Shown here: positions 43,064 through 52,666 of the stretch, piece after piece | Numbering within the stretch: the stretch's first letter is position 1 | Layout of the letters: the number at the start of each line of letters is the position of its first letter | Assembly: GCA_964566025.1 (NCBI GenBank) | Contig: CAZMHF010000008.1 | Coordinates: 1-60,742, forward strand | Origin: RGIG8306 sp964566025 | Lineage (GTDB): Bacteria; Bacillota; Clostridia; Lachnospirales; Lachnospiraceae | Direction of reading: 5' to 3' | DNA length: 60,742 nt | Made by a program: the position numbers and the translations under genes | Notes under the pieces: generated by a model | What the model was told of the DNA's origin: nothing | The model's input: only the letters and a program-made list of their open reading frames with translations | The model's database searches: none

Positions 43064-45037
43064 TTACATCACTTCCGAACCTGATGGCATATCTTTTTCT
43101 GGAACCATCAAGGAAAGCTCTCCTTTTTCATTTTCTGCACTTAATATCATTCCTTCTGATATTAGTCCAGCTAGTTTAGCAGGCTTTAGATTCGCCAACA
43201 CCATTACTTTCTTTCCTACCATCTCTTCTGCGGAGTAATAGGCTTTTATTCCAGAAACGATTTGCTTTGTTTCACTACCGATTTTTATTTGCATGCACAA
43301 TAACTTCTTGGATTTTGGCACTTCCTCACAAGAGAGAACTTGCCCAATTTGAAATTGCATTTTCATAAAATCGCCATATTCAATCTCTTCTTTTTTTTCG
43401 ACATCGATTCCTTCGATTTCCTCAGATATAGGCTCTTCTACTGTTGGCAATGCATATTTTTCTGCCACTGTACGAAGCACTTCTTCCTCATCATATCGCA
43501 TAAATATAATGTTCGGTGTGTCTGTCACTTTTCCTCCTGAAGGATATAAACCATAGCTAGACAATTCGTCATAAGAACGCTCACTTGCGCCTAATTGTCT
43601 AAGAACTTCCTCTGCTGTTTCTGGCAAAAATGCTTTCAACAAAGAGGCTCCTATGCAAAGTGACTCAACCAAATTATAAAGCACTGTCTGCAATCGAGCT
43701 TGTTTTGTTTCGTCTTTTGCCAACACCCAAGGCATCGTTTCATCAATATATTTATTGCACCTTTTGAACAACGCAAATATTTCTGAAATACAATCGGCTA
43801 CGCGTAGTGTTTCCATCTTGTTGTCAACTTTCCCAACCAAGCTTGTTGCCATTTCAATTAATTCTGTGTCGATATCTTCGGTTATATTGGTGTTGGTAAT
43901 CACACCACCAAAATATTTATTTACCATCGAAACCGTTCGATTTAATAAATTGCCTAATACATTTGCTAAATCCGTATTCACTCGTTTTACAATGAGTGAC
44001 CAGTTAATCACACCATCATTTTCAAATGGCATTTCATGTAGCACGAAATAACGAACAGCATCTACACCGAATACATCTGCTAAATCATCTGCATAAATCA
44101 CGTTTCCGCGCGATTTGCTCATTTTCTCAGACTCACCAAAACTGCTTGTTTGTAGTAGCCATGGGTGCCCAAAAATCTTCTTTGGTAACGGAAGATCTAA
44201 TGCCATCAACATAATTGGCCAAAAAATCAAATGGAAGCGAACGATATCTTTTCCTATCAAATGCAAGTCGGCAGGCCAATATTTTTTGAACGTTTCTGAG
44301 TGATTTCCATCTACATCATAACCAAGCCCTGTAATGTAATTGCAAAGAGCATCAATCCATACGTAAATCACGTGTTTTTCATCGAAGTCAACGCTAATTC
44401 CCCATTTTACACTTGTACGAGATACACAAAGATCTTGCAAGCCAGGCAACAAGAAATTGTTCATCATCTCGTTTTTACGAGATGTTGGCTGAATAAAATC
44501 AGGATTTTGATTAATATGCTCAATCAATCGGTCTGCATATTTGCTAAGTTTTAAGAAATATGCTTCTTCTTTTGATTCGTGTACTTCTCTTCCACAATCT
44601 GGACACTTTCCATCAACAAGCTGTGATTTCGTAAAAAACGCTTCACAAGGTGTACAATAAAGGCCTTCGTACTCACCCTTATAGATATCTCCTTGATCAT
44701 ATAGTTTCTTAAATATTTTCTTGATTCGGATTTTATGTTCTTCATCTGTCGTTCGAATGAATTTATCATAAGAAGTGTTCATGAGATTCCAAAGTCCTCT
44801 TATCTCACCAACAACCTCATCAACATACTCTTTTGCCGTCACGCCTTTTTCTTGCGCTTTCTGCTCTATTTTCAAACCATGCTCATCGGTTCCTGTTTGA
44901 AAAAACACATCATAACCTTGCATTCGTTTATATCTCGCAATACTATCTGCTAAAATTATCTCGTAGGTATTTCCAATATGTGGCTTCCCAGAGGCATACG
45001 CAATTGCTGTTGTAATATAATACGGTTTCTTACTCAT
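43064..45037 (-). CDS. metG: Methionine--tRNA ligase
   Basis: Class I synthetase of 657 residues. The HIGH-type motif is PHIGN (19-23) and KMSKS is present in SEKMSKSRGN. A zinc site is formed by CTPCEAFF and CPDCGRE. The C-terminal 105 residues form the EMAP-type tRNA-binding and dimerisation domain (VLANLKPAKLAGLISEGMIL). It starts an operon metG-tatD-ksgA-tadA-radical SAM gene behind its own promoter. No T-box leader is visible in the short upstream region. Confidence 0.96.
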   Translation of the reverse strand: MSKKPYYITTAIAYASGKPHIGNTYEIILADSIARYKRMQGYDVFFQTGTDEHGLKIEQKAQEKGVTAKEYVDEVVGEIRGLWNLMNTSYDKFIRTTDEEHKIRIKKIFKKLYDQGDIYKGEYEGLYCTPCEAFFTKSQLVDGKCPDCGREVHESKEEAYFLKLSKYADRLIEHINQNPDFIQPTSRKNEMMNNFLLPGLQDLCVSRTSVKWGISVDFDEKHVIYVWIDALCNYITGLGYDVDGNHSETFKKYWPADLHLIGKDIVRFHLIFWPIMLMALDLPLPKKIFGHPWLLQTSSFGESEKMSKSRGNVIYADDLADVFGVDAVRYFVLHEMPFENDGVINWSLIVKRVNTDLANVLGNLLNRTVSMVNKYFGGVITNTNITEDIDTELIEMATSLVGKVDNKMETLRVADCISEIFALFKRCNKYIDETMPWVLAKDETKQARLQTVLYNLVESLCIGASLLKAFLPETAEEVLRQLGASERSYDELSSYGLYPSGGKVTDTPNIIFMRYDEEEVLRTVAEKYALPTVEEPISEEIEGIDVEKKEEIEYGDFMKMQFQIGQVLSCEEVPKSKKLLCMQIKIGSETKQIVSGIKAYYSAEEMVGKKVMVLANLKPAKLAGLISEGMILSAENEKGELSLMVPEKDMPSGSEVM

Positions 45038-45071
45038 GTGCTTCTTACCTTTCTTAGTTTGTCGTTCCTAC

Positions 45072-45100
45072 ATTATAATATACTCCATTCGACTTTACAA
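45072..45100 (-). promoter_or_regulatory. metG promoter
   Basis: TTGTAA (45095-45100) and a perfect TATAAT (45072-45077) on the minus strand, 17 bases apart, only about 35 bases before the metG start. Confidence 0.8.
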
Positions 45101-45104
45101 GACC

Positions 45105-45320
45105 TCAAAGACAGGCGTTTCCAATAAGCAAAGGGTTCAGCAAAAAATACGATGCATAAGGAACACCCAACAAAGCTAACAACAACGGCAATAAGACAAT
45201 TGCAATTCCTGCAATTAGCGTTAACACATAACTTTTCGTATGTTTTGATAGCCAAAACATCAACCCCATCATTCCTATCATTCCTATCAGCCTTAAAAGA
45301 TTAATTGCTATCCGAAAGAA
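45105..45320 (-). pseudogene. Possible relic of a membrane-protein C-terminus
   Basis: A minus-strand frame upstream of metG encodes two hydrophobic helices (GMIGMMGLMFWLSK; VLTLIAGIAIVLLPLLLALL) and an ending (LLNPLLIGNACL) that resembles the last part of ABC permeases. No convincing start codon plus ribosome site is seen, and the frame runs upstream into the promoter region of the divergent lipoprotein gene. It may be a decayed fragment or an unrecognised small two-helix protein. Apart from this and the promoters, 45038-45383 holds nothing I can name. Confidence 0.3.
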
Positions 45321-45383
45321 TAGCTTTTTTTCGCAATTACATATATAATTAATATACTGATTAAAAGAAAGGCGAACATTCTG

Positions 45384-47252
45384 ATGAAGAAACAAATTTT
45401 ATCTATTTTTCTTGTCTTTATACTTGTATGCTCCTGTGCCTGTAATCGTTCTTCTGACGATCCGACACAAACCATTGGCACACATTCTGCTCTCCCTACG
45501 ACAACGCAAGAAGAATCTAGCGAATCACTTTCCACTATTATCAATAACTCCACCATAGACGAAACGCTCGTTCCCAGCACTATCGCATCAACTTTGGAAA
45601 TTGACTATGCCTCTGAATCTGAGCGCCTTTTTAAAACGTTCACTGCCGCGTATTTCAAGGAAGCGATGCTCGAAAACTCCATTGTGCTAAACTCCTTACT
45701 ATCTAATCCTAGCACCTTTGGTATTTCGCAAGAAACGCCTACGCTCGGCTCCTTTTCTATGGATGAGCGAGCATATAGCGAAAAAATTGAGGAGCAACTT
45801 GCTCTCTTAGATACCATTATTTATGATGACTTATCAACAAGCGATCAATTAACTTACGACATTGTATATGATTACCTACAAAAAGATATGGAATTATGCT
45901 CCCTATTTGCTTATTATGAACCGCTTTCAGCTGTGAATGGTTATCACATTCAACTGCCGATTTTATTGTCCGAATACATTTTATCAGATGAAACGGCTAT
46001 TAAGACCTACTTATCCTTGCTAAATACGTTTGATACGCACTTTGCAGAATTATTAGAGTTTGAGCAACGCAAAGCCATTATTGGTCTTTTTATGAATGAT
46101 ACTAGCTTAGCTCAAGTCGTTTCGCAATGCTTGATTTTCGCTTCAGATCCATCAACAACCTTACTAATTGATTCCTTTAATGAACGAGTGGATTTGCTTG
46201 GCGAATTGTCTTCCTCTACAAAAGAAAGCTACAAGAAATTAAACGAATCTATTATTAACACAAAAGTTCTTCCTGCTTACAAGTCGTTAGCTTCAGGGCT
46301 TTCCAACCTAAAAGGTTCTAGCAAAAACACTGGCGGGTTGGCGCATTTTCAAAATGGAAAGCTATACTATCAATTAAGTTTACAAAACAATATCGGAACA
46401 GATAAATCTATTGAAGAACTTGAAGAATTTTTGCGCAATTGTCTTGCAAGTGAATTTGCCAACATTTCTTCTATTCGCGAAGAATACGCTATCACAGAGG
46501 AGTCTCTTTACTCTTTAGAGTTCCCAACTCTTTCTTCAGAAGAAATATTGCTTGACCTAAAAGATAAATCAAAGGAGTTTTTCCCTGTTGTCGAAAATCT
46601 CTCCTATACACTGAAGGAAGTTGCTCCACAACTTAGCACCTTTTTAAGCCCTGCTTTTTATCCTCTTCCTCCAATTGATAAGCCTTTGCATAATGTTCTT
46701 TTTACAAATGGTTTTGATGAATATACATTAGATTATACCTATGTAACGCTTGCACATGAAGGATTCCCTGGACATATGCTACAAAATGTTTACTTCAACT
46801 TAACCAATCCCGATCCTATCCGTTCGATTCTAACCAACACAGGCTATCATGAAGGTTGGGCATCGTATGTCGAATATTTGGCATATGATTGGATTCCAGA
46901 TATAGACACTGGCATTGCCCATTTATTAAAAGGGGAGCAACGAATTGTCCATATTCTTTATGCGTTGATGGATATCGGAATTCACTATCATGGTTGGTCT
47001 ATTGATGATTTCCAATCCTTCGTAAAAGAGAATTTCTTGATTCATAACAAAGAGACCATTGACACACTGTATCAAACATTGATTGATTATGCTGGCAATT
47101 ATCCCGTTTATATTATTAGCTGCTTACTTTTAGAAGACTTAATTGCACAAAGAAGCTCACACGAAGGCTTTTCACTTAAAGAATTTCATACCCAGCTTTT
47201 AGAAATAGGCCCTGCGCCATTTTATATTATCGAGAAGCACTTAAAAAACTAG
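45384..47252 (+). CDS. DUF885-family lipoprotein, probable zinc metallopeptidase
   Basis: Lipoprotein of 622 residues. The signal peptide MKKQILSIFLVFILVCSCAC has lipidation cysteines near residues 17-21. A Ser/Thr-rich spacer leads to a helical DUF885 domain. The zinc site is visible as HEGFPGHM with a downstream HEGWASYVEY. The family is related to M32-type carboxypeptidases and probably trims peptides outside the cell. It has a TATAAT at 45344-45349 but a poor -35. Eleven bases past its stop begins a small gene in the same direction. Confidence 0.87.
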   Translation: MKKQILSIFLVFILVCSCACNRSSDDPTQTIGTHSALPTTTQEESSESLSTIINNSTIDETLVPSTIASTLEIDYASESERLFKTFTAAYFKEAMLENSIVLNSLLSNPSTFGISQETPTLGSFSMDERAYSEKIEEQLALLDTIIYDDLSTSDQLTYDIVYDYLQKDMELCSLFAYYEPLSAVNGYHIQLPILLSEYILSDETAIKTYLSLLNTFDTHFAELLEFEQRKAIIGLFMNDTSLAQVVSQCLIFASDPSTTLLIDSFNERVDLLGELSSSTKESYKKLNESIINTKVLPAYKSLASGLSNLKGSSKNTGGLAHFQNGKLYYQLSLQNNIGTDKSIEELEEFLRNCLASEFANISSIREEYAITEESLYSLEFPTLSSEEILLDLKDKSKEFFPVVENLSYTLKEVAPQLSTFLSPAFYPLPPIDKPLHNVLFTNGFDEYTLDYTYVTLAHEGFPGHMLQNVYFNLTNPDPIRSILTNTGYHEGWASYVEYLAYDWIPDIDTGIAHLLKGEQRIVHILYALMDIGIHYHGWSIDDFQSFVKENFLIHNKETIDTLYQTLIDYAGNYPVYIISCLLLEDLIAQRSSHEGFSLKEFHTQLLEIGPAPFYIIEKHLKN

Positions 47253-47262
47253 GAGGTATATG

Positions 47263-47490
47263 ATGCGAAACGAACTTTTTCATATGGAACGCAATTTATT
47301 AGAAGTCGGTGATTCGGTTGAGATTGTAGAGGGAGTACTTGCAAATGCTTATTACTATACGGTCATTCCAAGCATTGCCATGTCCATGAACTATGAATTA
47401 GGCAATCGTATTTTGTCAACAAACGGTACGGTTATTAAAAAAACAAGAGAAGGAAGCACTTATTGCCTCATCATTGAATTTGAGAATTAA
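47263..47490 (+). CDS. Small conserved-looking protein of unknown function
   Basis: Protein of 75 residues from the second of two adjacent ATG codons; AGGAGG lies six bases before it. The sequence (LLEVGDSVEIVEGVLANAYY, then GNRILSTNGTVIKKTREGST) looks like a small beta-barrel with a KOW/SH3-like alternation of strands. It is cotranscribed with the DUF885 lipoprotein and ends just before a terminator. Function unknown. Confidence 0.7.
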   Translation: MRNELFHMERNLLEVGDSVEIVEGVLANAYYYTVIPSIAMSMNYELGNRILSTNGTVIKKTREGSTYCLIIEFEN

Positions 47491-47502
47491 TACATTTACG
47501 AA

Positions 47503-47554
47503 ATACCTGACCACAACACTAGATTAGACATCTATTGATTCGCTGGTCGGGTAT
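47503..47554 (+). terminator. Terminator after the DUF885 unit
   Basis: ATACCTGACCA pairs with TGGTCGGGTAT (one G-T pair) across a 30-base loop and is followed by TTTTTG on the plus strand. Confidence 0.75.
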
Positions 47555-47588
47555 TTTTGTATACTCCTCTCACCCCCTTTTTCTGTTA

Positions 47589-48263
47589 TTATCGTCTCAC
47601 CAATTCTCCATCTATCATTTGAAATACTTTATGCGCAATCTTTTCCCATTCCAAATCGTGCGTTACAATTATATAGGACTGTTTTCGTTCTCTATTCGTC
47701 TTTTCAACAAACTCCATCAGTTTTTTTCCTGCTTCAAAATCCAAATTCCCCGTTGGTTCATCTGCAAGAATAATTGATGGTCTTACCAATAATGCTCTAG
47801 CGATTGCTACTCGTTGTCTCTCTCCTCCAGATAGTTGTTCTGGATAGAAAAGAAGACGCTCTTGAATTCCAAGCATATCGATGATTTCTTTTTCATCTTC
47901 TTTTTCGTACGCCATCTTCGCAATATCAAACGGTAATCGAATATTATTCAATACGGATAACTCATTCACCAAATTAAAATTTTGAAAAATGAAACCTATA
48001 CGTTTGCTTCGCATTTTTGTTCGTTCCCCTTCTTTTTTATCATATAACGATTCTCCATCCAAATATACTTCCCCTTCTTCTGGCTTTAATAATCCACCAA
48101 CAACATTAAGAAATGTACTTTTTCCAGAACCGCTTTTCCCAATAATTACAACAATTTCACCTTCGCAAACTGCGAAATCAACTTTCTTTAGCACATTAAC
48201 TTCCTGCATACCTGATTGAAACTTTTTTGATATCCCCTTTGCTTCTAATACACATTTCATCAT
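47589..48263 (-). CDS. ABC transporter ATP-binding protein (MacB/LolD type)
   Basis: ATPase of 224 residues. Walker A is GKSGSGKST near residue 39-47, the signature LSGGERQRVAIARAL is complete, Walker B is IILADEPTGNLD, and the switch histidine is in VTHDLEWE. This subgroup pairs with FtsX-type permeases such as the one encoded 13 bases upstream. AAGGAG precedes the ATG. It is the last gene of the three-gene unit beginning with a secreted protein. Confidence 0.92.
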   Translation of the reverse strand: MMKCVLEAKGISKKFQSGMQEVNVLKKVDFAVCEGEIVVIIGKSGSGKSTFLNVVGGLLKPEEGEVYLDGESLYDKKEGERTKMRSKRIGFIFQNFNLVNELSVLNNIRLPFDIAKMAYEKEDEKEIIDMLGIQERLLFYPEQLSGGERQRVAIARALLVRPSIILADEPTGNLDFEAGKKLMEFVEKTNRERKQSYIIVTHDLEWEKIAHKVFQMIDGELVRR

Positions 48264-48276
48264 CTTATCGCTCCTT

Positions 48277-50931
48277 CTATCCCTTATACAAGACGTTATC
48301 TTTATGTTTTCTCAAAAACATAATGCTTGGCAGCAACGCTATCACCATCAACAATAATCCACCAAAAATATAGGTATAATAAACGGGAGGCATATACGAT
48401 TCTATTGCCTCTTTTAGTGTCATAAATACTGAGTAACCATTTTTTATTGTAATTGCTCGCATTAGCACTCTCGCAATTAGATACCCTATTGCACTTCCTG
48501 CCATAATCACAAATACAAATTGGCCCATCACAATCCCTATGATTTTTCGATACGTTACTCCATTAATTCGAAATAGAACGTATCGATCCATTGATAGCTT
48601 CGTCTTAATCAACAACTGACTTGTAAAAATAACAAATACCGTCCCAATTAGAACAATCAAGAACATAAGAATAAACGAATATTGAAAAAACTGATACGTT
48701 TTATATTCGCGCATCTCTGCCGCCCAATCCTCTAATATCATATGCTTTTCTTGCTCGAAATATTCATATATGACTGCGCCCGTTTTCTCTTCATCCTCTG
48801 CATAAATGCTCGCAACACTATATGTTGCATCAAGCCCTAGACTTGCTAATCCTTCTTCTACTGTTAAAATAATAAAGGGGAGCGGAACATTATTTCTAGC
48901 CGTCAATTTCGCCACATCGTTGTCTCTTATAATCGCCCCTACCTTTGTCGAAATATCATATCTCTTGAAATCTGATAATTGTTCTTCTTTAATCGCTCCA
49001 TTATAAATTTTTTCACTTAAAAACCCTGAAAGCTTTATCTCATCACCGACACGATACACTTCGCATTGAATGGCACCTTCCTCGGTGCTAAATCGTATTA
49101 CCCGACTTGTAAACGTTCCGCCCTGTTGATTCGGGATTTTAATCTCGTCAAATATATAACTTGGAGCTTTTAAAATAACTTCTTCTCCCGAAATTATTTT
49201 TTCTAAGTTAATTTCGCCAATCACATCTTTTTTATTGATCGCATTCACTATTTCATGCGGATAGCTTATAATTCTTAATGGTACTAGCACTTCATCCATT
49301 TCGTACTTAAATCGTTCTTTTATCTTCTCTAAGTCAACGATGACGGGCATTTGCGTCCGCTCATACACACCATCTTCTTTAAAATCTTGCACATCCAAAT
49401 AACGATCCACATCTTTTTCATTCATGCGCACAAATAGACTATTATACTCTTGGTATGCATTAATTTTTTTGATAGAGGGTTCATTTTTCATTTTCTCTAG
49501 CATTTCTTTAGATATGCCTACTTTTTCCGCCATATCAACATACATAATCGTATCTTCTTCTCCAGCCAGATAAGAGGTATCGACAACTAATTGGTAATCA
49601 TAATCTTGAATAATGGCCCCGTTTGCATCATCACGAATATCCGAAAATCTAAGCGTATGGACATAATAAATCGTATACGAGAGCATAACGAATACGGTAC
49701 TTATTAAGAAAACAAATAATGCTAGGGTTGGTAAGCTCTGGCGATACTCAAATTTTAATAGTTTCACTCTTCTAATTCGTAGGTTGCTTTTTCTTTTCTT
49801 CTTTCTCTTTTCCCTAAATAGATTCTCAACAAGACCTTGTGTATACAAAATAATGAGCACAGCAACACCTATTGTAATTCCCGCCACTAACCATATAAGC
49901 GTTTTCCAATCAAATTGAAGAACAACAGGCTGTTTGATATAATATGAAAAGCCTTTCACCACAACGCTACTTAATAGACCTCCAACAAGAAGACCACTAA
50001 TCACACCACAAAAACTGATTATCCATAATTCTAGCCTCACTATCATAAGAATCCTGTCTTTCATCATCCCTAATAGCGAGTAGGCCTTTATTCTTTTCTC
50101 TAGATTTTTTTTATTTAGCAACAAAACCATAAATACAATGACTAGCGACACCATATAAAATAGCATCATAAAAAACGAGGGAATTTGAAATCCCCCTCTA
50201 TTTGATTTTAAATTATTTGCATTGTAGAAGAAATCAATGTCATCTGGCTTTGCTGAATCTACGGTTTCTTCTCCCGTTGCAACAAGCAATACAATTTTGG
50301 TATGCTCTCTACTTTTTAAAAACAATCGCTCCGCAGCATGCTTCGTCACAAAGGCATTAGGCGCCACTATATTTTTTTCAATTTGTTTGTCACCTTTTGG
50401 CCATAGATGTCCGAAATTTTTTACAATGCCTGAAACCACAAATTCTTCTTCGCCTATTTTAACGACATCTTTGATCGTTTTGTTCCCTAGTAACTGCGCC
50501 ATCCGCTCTTGCAAAACAACTTCGTTGTCCTTACGGGGCATATAACCACTAATCACTTTTATCTCGGCAAGCACTTTCGCTATATCATCGACATAACCTA
50601 CTTGCAATTCTTTTGTCTTTGTTACTTCTTGTTTATATGTTGTATGCATCACTCCATACGTTTCATATCTAAATCCTGGAAGTAGCTCACGCAAATCACT
50701 TGGTTGAAATACCATTTCCTTGTTTTCATGTGGATTCCCCAAATAATAAATATGTGTAAACTGACCAAACATGCCTTTGTAGGTTGACTCCATTTGTGTC
50801 AATACGCTTTTCCCCGAATTATATAATATCGTAGGAAGTAATACTAACAACAAAATCGCAAGAAAAAACATCTGATTTCCTCGGTTTTTTTTCCAGATGC
50901 TTTTTAGTGCAAGTTTAATTGATGATTTCAT
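48277..50931 (-). CDS. Large FtsX/MacB-type ABC permease
   Basis: Permease of 884 residues from the ATG at 50931, with GAGG five bases ahead; the 22 codons upstream are unsupported. An N-terminal helix (about 20-40) is followed by an outer domain of some 220 residues. Then come several helices (FFMMLFYMVSLVIVFMVLLL onwards), a second helix/outer-domain block, and a final FtsX helix set (FSFILMFLIVLIGTVFVIF...). This duplicated layout fits the lipoprotein/peptide export or bacteriocin-immunity permeases. It follows a secreted 130-residue protein and a hairpin, suggesting that protein or a related peptide as substrate. Confidence 0.85.
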   Translation of the reverse strand: MKSSIKLALKSIWKKNRGNQMFFLAILLLVLLPTILYNSGKSVLTQMESTYKGMFGQFTHIYYLGNPHENKEMVFQPSDLRELLPGFRYETYGVMHTTYKQEVTKTKELQVGYVDDIAKVLAEIKVISGYMPRKDNEVVLQERMAQLLGNKTIKDVVKIGEEEFVVSGIVKNFGHLWPKGDKQIEKNIVAPNAFVTKHAAERLFLKSREHTKIVLLVATGEETVDSAKPDDIDFFYNANNLKSNRGGFQIPSFFMMLFYMVSLVIVFMVLLLNKKNLEKRIKAYSLLGMMKDRILMIVRLELWIISFCGVISGLLVGGLLSSVVVKGFSYYIKQPVVLQFDWKTLIWLVAGITIGVAVLIILYTQGLVENLFREKRKKKRKSNLRIRRVKLLKFEYRQSLPTLALFVFLISTVFVMLSYTIYYVHTLRFSDIRDDANGAIIQDYDYQLVVDTSYLAGEEDTIMYVDMAEKVGISKEMLEKMKNEPSIKKINAYQEYNSLFVRMNEKDVDRYLDVQDFKEDGVYERTQMPVIVDLEKIKERFKYEMDEVLVPLRIISYPHEIVNAINKKDVIGEINLEKIISGEEVILKAPSYIFDEIKIPNQQGGTFTSRVIRFSTEEGAIQCEVYRVGDEIKLSGFLSEKIYNGAIKEEQLSDFKRYDISTKVGAIIRDNDVAKLTARNNVPLPFIILTVEEGLASLGLDATYSVASIYAEDEEKTGAVIYEYFEQEKHMILEDWAAEMREYKTYQFFQYSFILMFLIVLIGTVFVIFTSQLLIKTKLSMDRYVLFRINGVTYRKIIGIVMGQFVFVIMAGSAIGYLIARVLMRAITIKNGYSVFMTLKEAIESYMPPVYYTYIFGGLLLMVIALLPSIMFLRKHKDNVLYKG

Positions 50932-51018
50932 TAATACCTCACTTGTTTTTTCAACGAGCATATGTATGCTCAAAATTTGCCGCGTTTGCTTTCGCACATA
51001 AAAAAATTATGCAGAAAC

Positions 51019-51050
51019 AACCCTCAAACACTCTTCGCTGCTTGAGGGCT
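51019..51050 (-). terminator. Intercistronic stem-loop, partial terminator candidate
   Basis: An 11-base-pair stem (AGCCCTCAAGC with GTTTGAGGGTT, wobble pairs included) lies eight bases past the stop of the secreted-protein gene and is followed by GTTTCTG on the minus strand. The weak U-run suggests a leaky terminator or an RNA-stabilising hairpin that would favour the first gene over the transporter. Confidence 0.6.
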
Positions 51051-51057
51051 ACATTCT

Positions 51058-51450
51058 TTACGGAATAAAATTATAAGGAAATCTAGCTGTTGATTGGTGT
51101 TCTAGCCGTCCATCAACATAATATTTGAAAAATGATGTTCCTGATGACCACCCTACAAAATATAGGCATTCAAGATAACTACTATACCTTCCTGTATTTT
51201 CAAAGTAATACCAAAACCCGCTTCCAAATTGTCCCTTTTGGTTATACACGTTTCCTTCAATTTTCATTGAATATTCCATTTTTGTTGAAGTTGTTTTTCC
51301 CATTACAGAATATTCACTTGGTATATTTCCGTGCACGAATCGCAAACTTCCTTCTGCAGCCTCCAAAGATAGCGTTGGGAGAATACTCATTAAAATCGCT
51401 ATGCTCATCAATAGCACCACACCCATTACTTGTATCATTCTTTTTTTCAT
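51058..51450 (-). CDS. Secreted 130-residue protein of unknown function
   Basis: Exported protein from the ATG at 51450 (MKKRMIQVMG), fixed by AAAGGAGG. The signal peptide covers about 1-32 (hydrophobic VVLLMSIAILMSILPTLSL, cleavage likely after LEA or EAA). The mature part of about 97 residues is rich in Tyr, Phe, Gly and Ser (GSGFWYYFENTGRYSSYLEC, ending FPYNFIP) and has a single cysteine. Gene order, signal peptide and size recall lactococcin-972-type bacteriocins, whose clusters also hold a large permease and an ATPase, but I do not see that family's sequence pattern. It has its own strong promoter. Confidence 0.7.
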   Translation of the reverse strand: MKKRMIQVMGVVLLMSIAILMSILPTLSLEAAEGSLRFVHGNIPSEYSVMGKTTSTKMEYSMKIEGNVYNQKGQFGSGFWYYFENTGRYSSYLECLYFVGWSSGTSFFKYYVDGRLEHQSTARFPYNFIP

Positions 51451-51476
51451 ATTATGTCCTCCTTTTAGTTTTTTAA

Positions 51477-51505
51477 ATAATATCACTTTTCTCCACATTT
51501 GTCAA
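51477..51505 (-). promoter_or_regulatory. Promoter of the secreted-protein/ABC unit
   Basis: Perfect TTGACA (51500-51505) and TATTAT (51477-51482) on the minus strand, 17 bases apart, 26 bases before the start codon. Confidence 0.85.
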
Positions 51506-51614
51506 CCTTTTCTTTTTTTTTATTTTCATTTCCTTTGCCACCAAAAATCATGGTTCACTATATTTTTTCCACAACTCATTCACATTATCTGCACAAACTG
51601 TTTTCGCACAAAAA

Positions 51615-51635
51615 AAGCCCCTCATACAGGGACTT
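51615..51635 (-). terminator. asnS-asnA terminator
   Basis: AAGTCCCT pairs with AGGGGCTT (one G-T pair) around a five-base loop, followed on the minus strand by a run of seven T residues. It begins 11 bases past the asnA stop. Confidence 0.85.
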
Positions 51636-51645
51636 TTCAAATAGG

Positions 51646-52656
51646 TTATAAAATTTGTAATCCTTTTTTCTTTGCCTCTTCCATCATATCATCTGGCCAA
51701 ATAGACACTTGAACTTCCCCGATATGTGCCTTTCTTAAAAAGAACATACATATCCTAGATTGTCCGATTCCGCCACCAATGGTATATGGCAATTCACAAT
51801 TTAGCACTTTCTTTTGGAATGGCAATTCGGCACGCTCTTCACAATTTGCCTTTTTTAATTGGAGCTTCAAAGACTCCTCATCAACACGAATTCCCATAGA
51901 GGACAACTCCAATGAAATATCTAGCACTGGATAGTAAACAATAATATCTCCATTCAACTGCCAATCATCATAATCTGGAGCCCTGCCATCATGTCTTTCA
52001 CCAGATGCCAAAACATCACCAATTCCAATGATAAATACCGCTTTCTTTTCTTTTGCAATGGCATGTTCGCGCTCTTTTGTTGTAAGAGTTGGGTATAAAT
52101 TTTCTAACTCTTGTGAAGTAATAAACGTAATCTCTTCCGGTAAGAAACGCTCCACGAATTGATAGCGGTTGGTAATATACTTCTCCGTTACACGAAGCGC
52201 TTCGTATACAGCCTTCACCGTTTCTTTTAATGTTTTAAGCGAACGCTCCTTCTTTTCAATGATTTTTTCCCAATCCCATTGGTCAACAAAAATCGAATGA
52301 ATATTATCCGTTTCTTCATCTCGCCTAATTGCATTCATATCCGTATAAAGCCCTTCACCTGGACAATATCCATATTGGTGAAGTGCTAGTCTCTTCCACT
52401 TCGCAAGAGAATGAACGATCTCCACCTCTTTGCCGTTTTGCTCCAAAATATCAAATGCCACAGGGCGCTCAACACCATTTAAGTTATCATTTAGCCCTGA
52501 ATCCTTTGTAACAAACAACGGCGCTGATACACGCCTTAAATTTAGTTGAATAGAAAGCTCTCGCTCGAAAAAATCCTTAACGCGCTTAATAGCAACTTGT
52601 GTTTTTTTAATATCAAGAGAGGATTGGTACCCCTCTGGAATAAATAGCTTGCTCAT
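51646..52656 (-). CDS. asnA: Aspartate--ammonia ligase (asparagine synthetase A)
   Basis: ATP-dependent enzyme of 336 residues that makes asparagine from aspartate and ammonium. It has a class II synthetase fold; family marks are PLFVTKDSGLNDNLNGVERP, VHSLAKWKR, the SIFVDQWDWEK segment and the C-terminal TIGGGIGQSRICMFFL. AAGGAG precedes the ATG. It follows asnS by ten bases, so asparagine synthesis and its charging onto tRNA are coupled in one operon. Confidence 0.95.
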   Translation of the reverse strand: MSKLFIPEGYQSSLDIKKTQVAIKRVKDFFERELSIQLNLRRVSAPLFVTKDSGLNDNLNGVERPVAFDILEQNGKEVEIVHSLAKWKRLALHQYGYCPGEGLYTDMNAIRRDEETDNIHSIFVDQWDWEKIIEKKERSLKTLKETVKAVYEALRVTEKYITNRYQFVERFLPEEITFITSQELENLYPTLTTKEREHAIAKEKKAVFIIGIGDVLASGERHDGRAPDYDDWQLNGDIIVYYPVLDISLELSSMGIRVDEESLKLQLKKANCEERAELPFQKKVLNCELPYTIGGGIGQSRICMFFLRKAHIGEVQVSIWPDDMMEEAKKKGLQIL

Positions 52657-52666
52657 ACTAATCTCC

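Noticed and set aside
43064..45104. T-box or SAM riboswitch for metG, asnS or asnA
   Set aside because: The leaders are too short and show no T-box sequence or specifier stem.
45307..45330. Small hairpin with seven T residues upstream of the DUF885 gene
   Set aside because: The stem is only five base pairs and no plus-strand gene precedes it, so a terminator role cannot be supported.
45308..45580. Minus-strand frame of 90 codons across the start of the DUF885 gene
   Set aside because: It is antisense to the signal peptide and spacer of a well-supported lipoprotein and has no convincing start.
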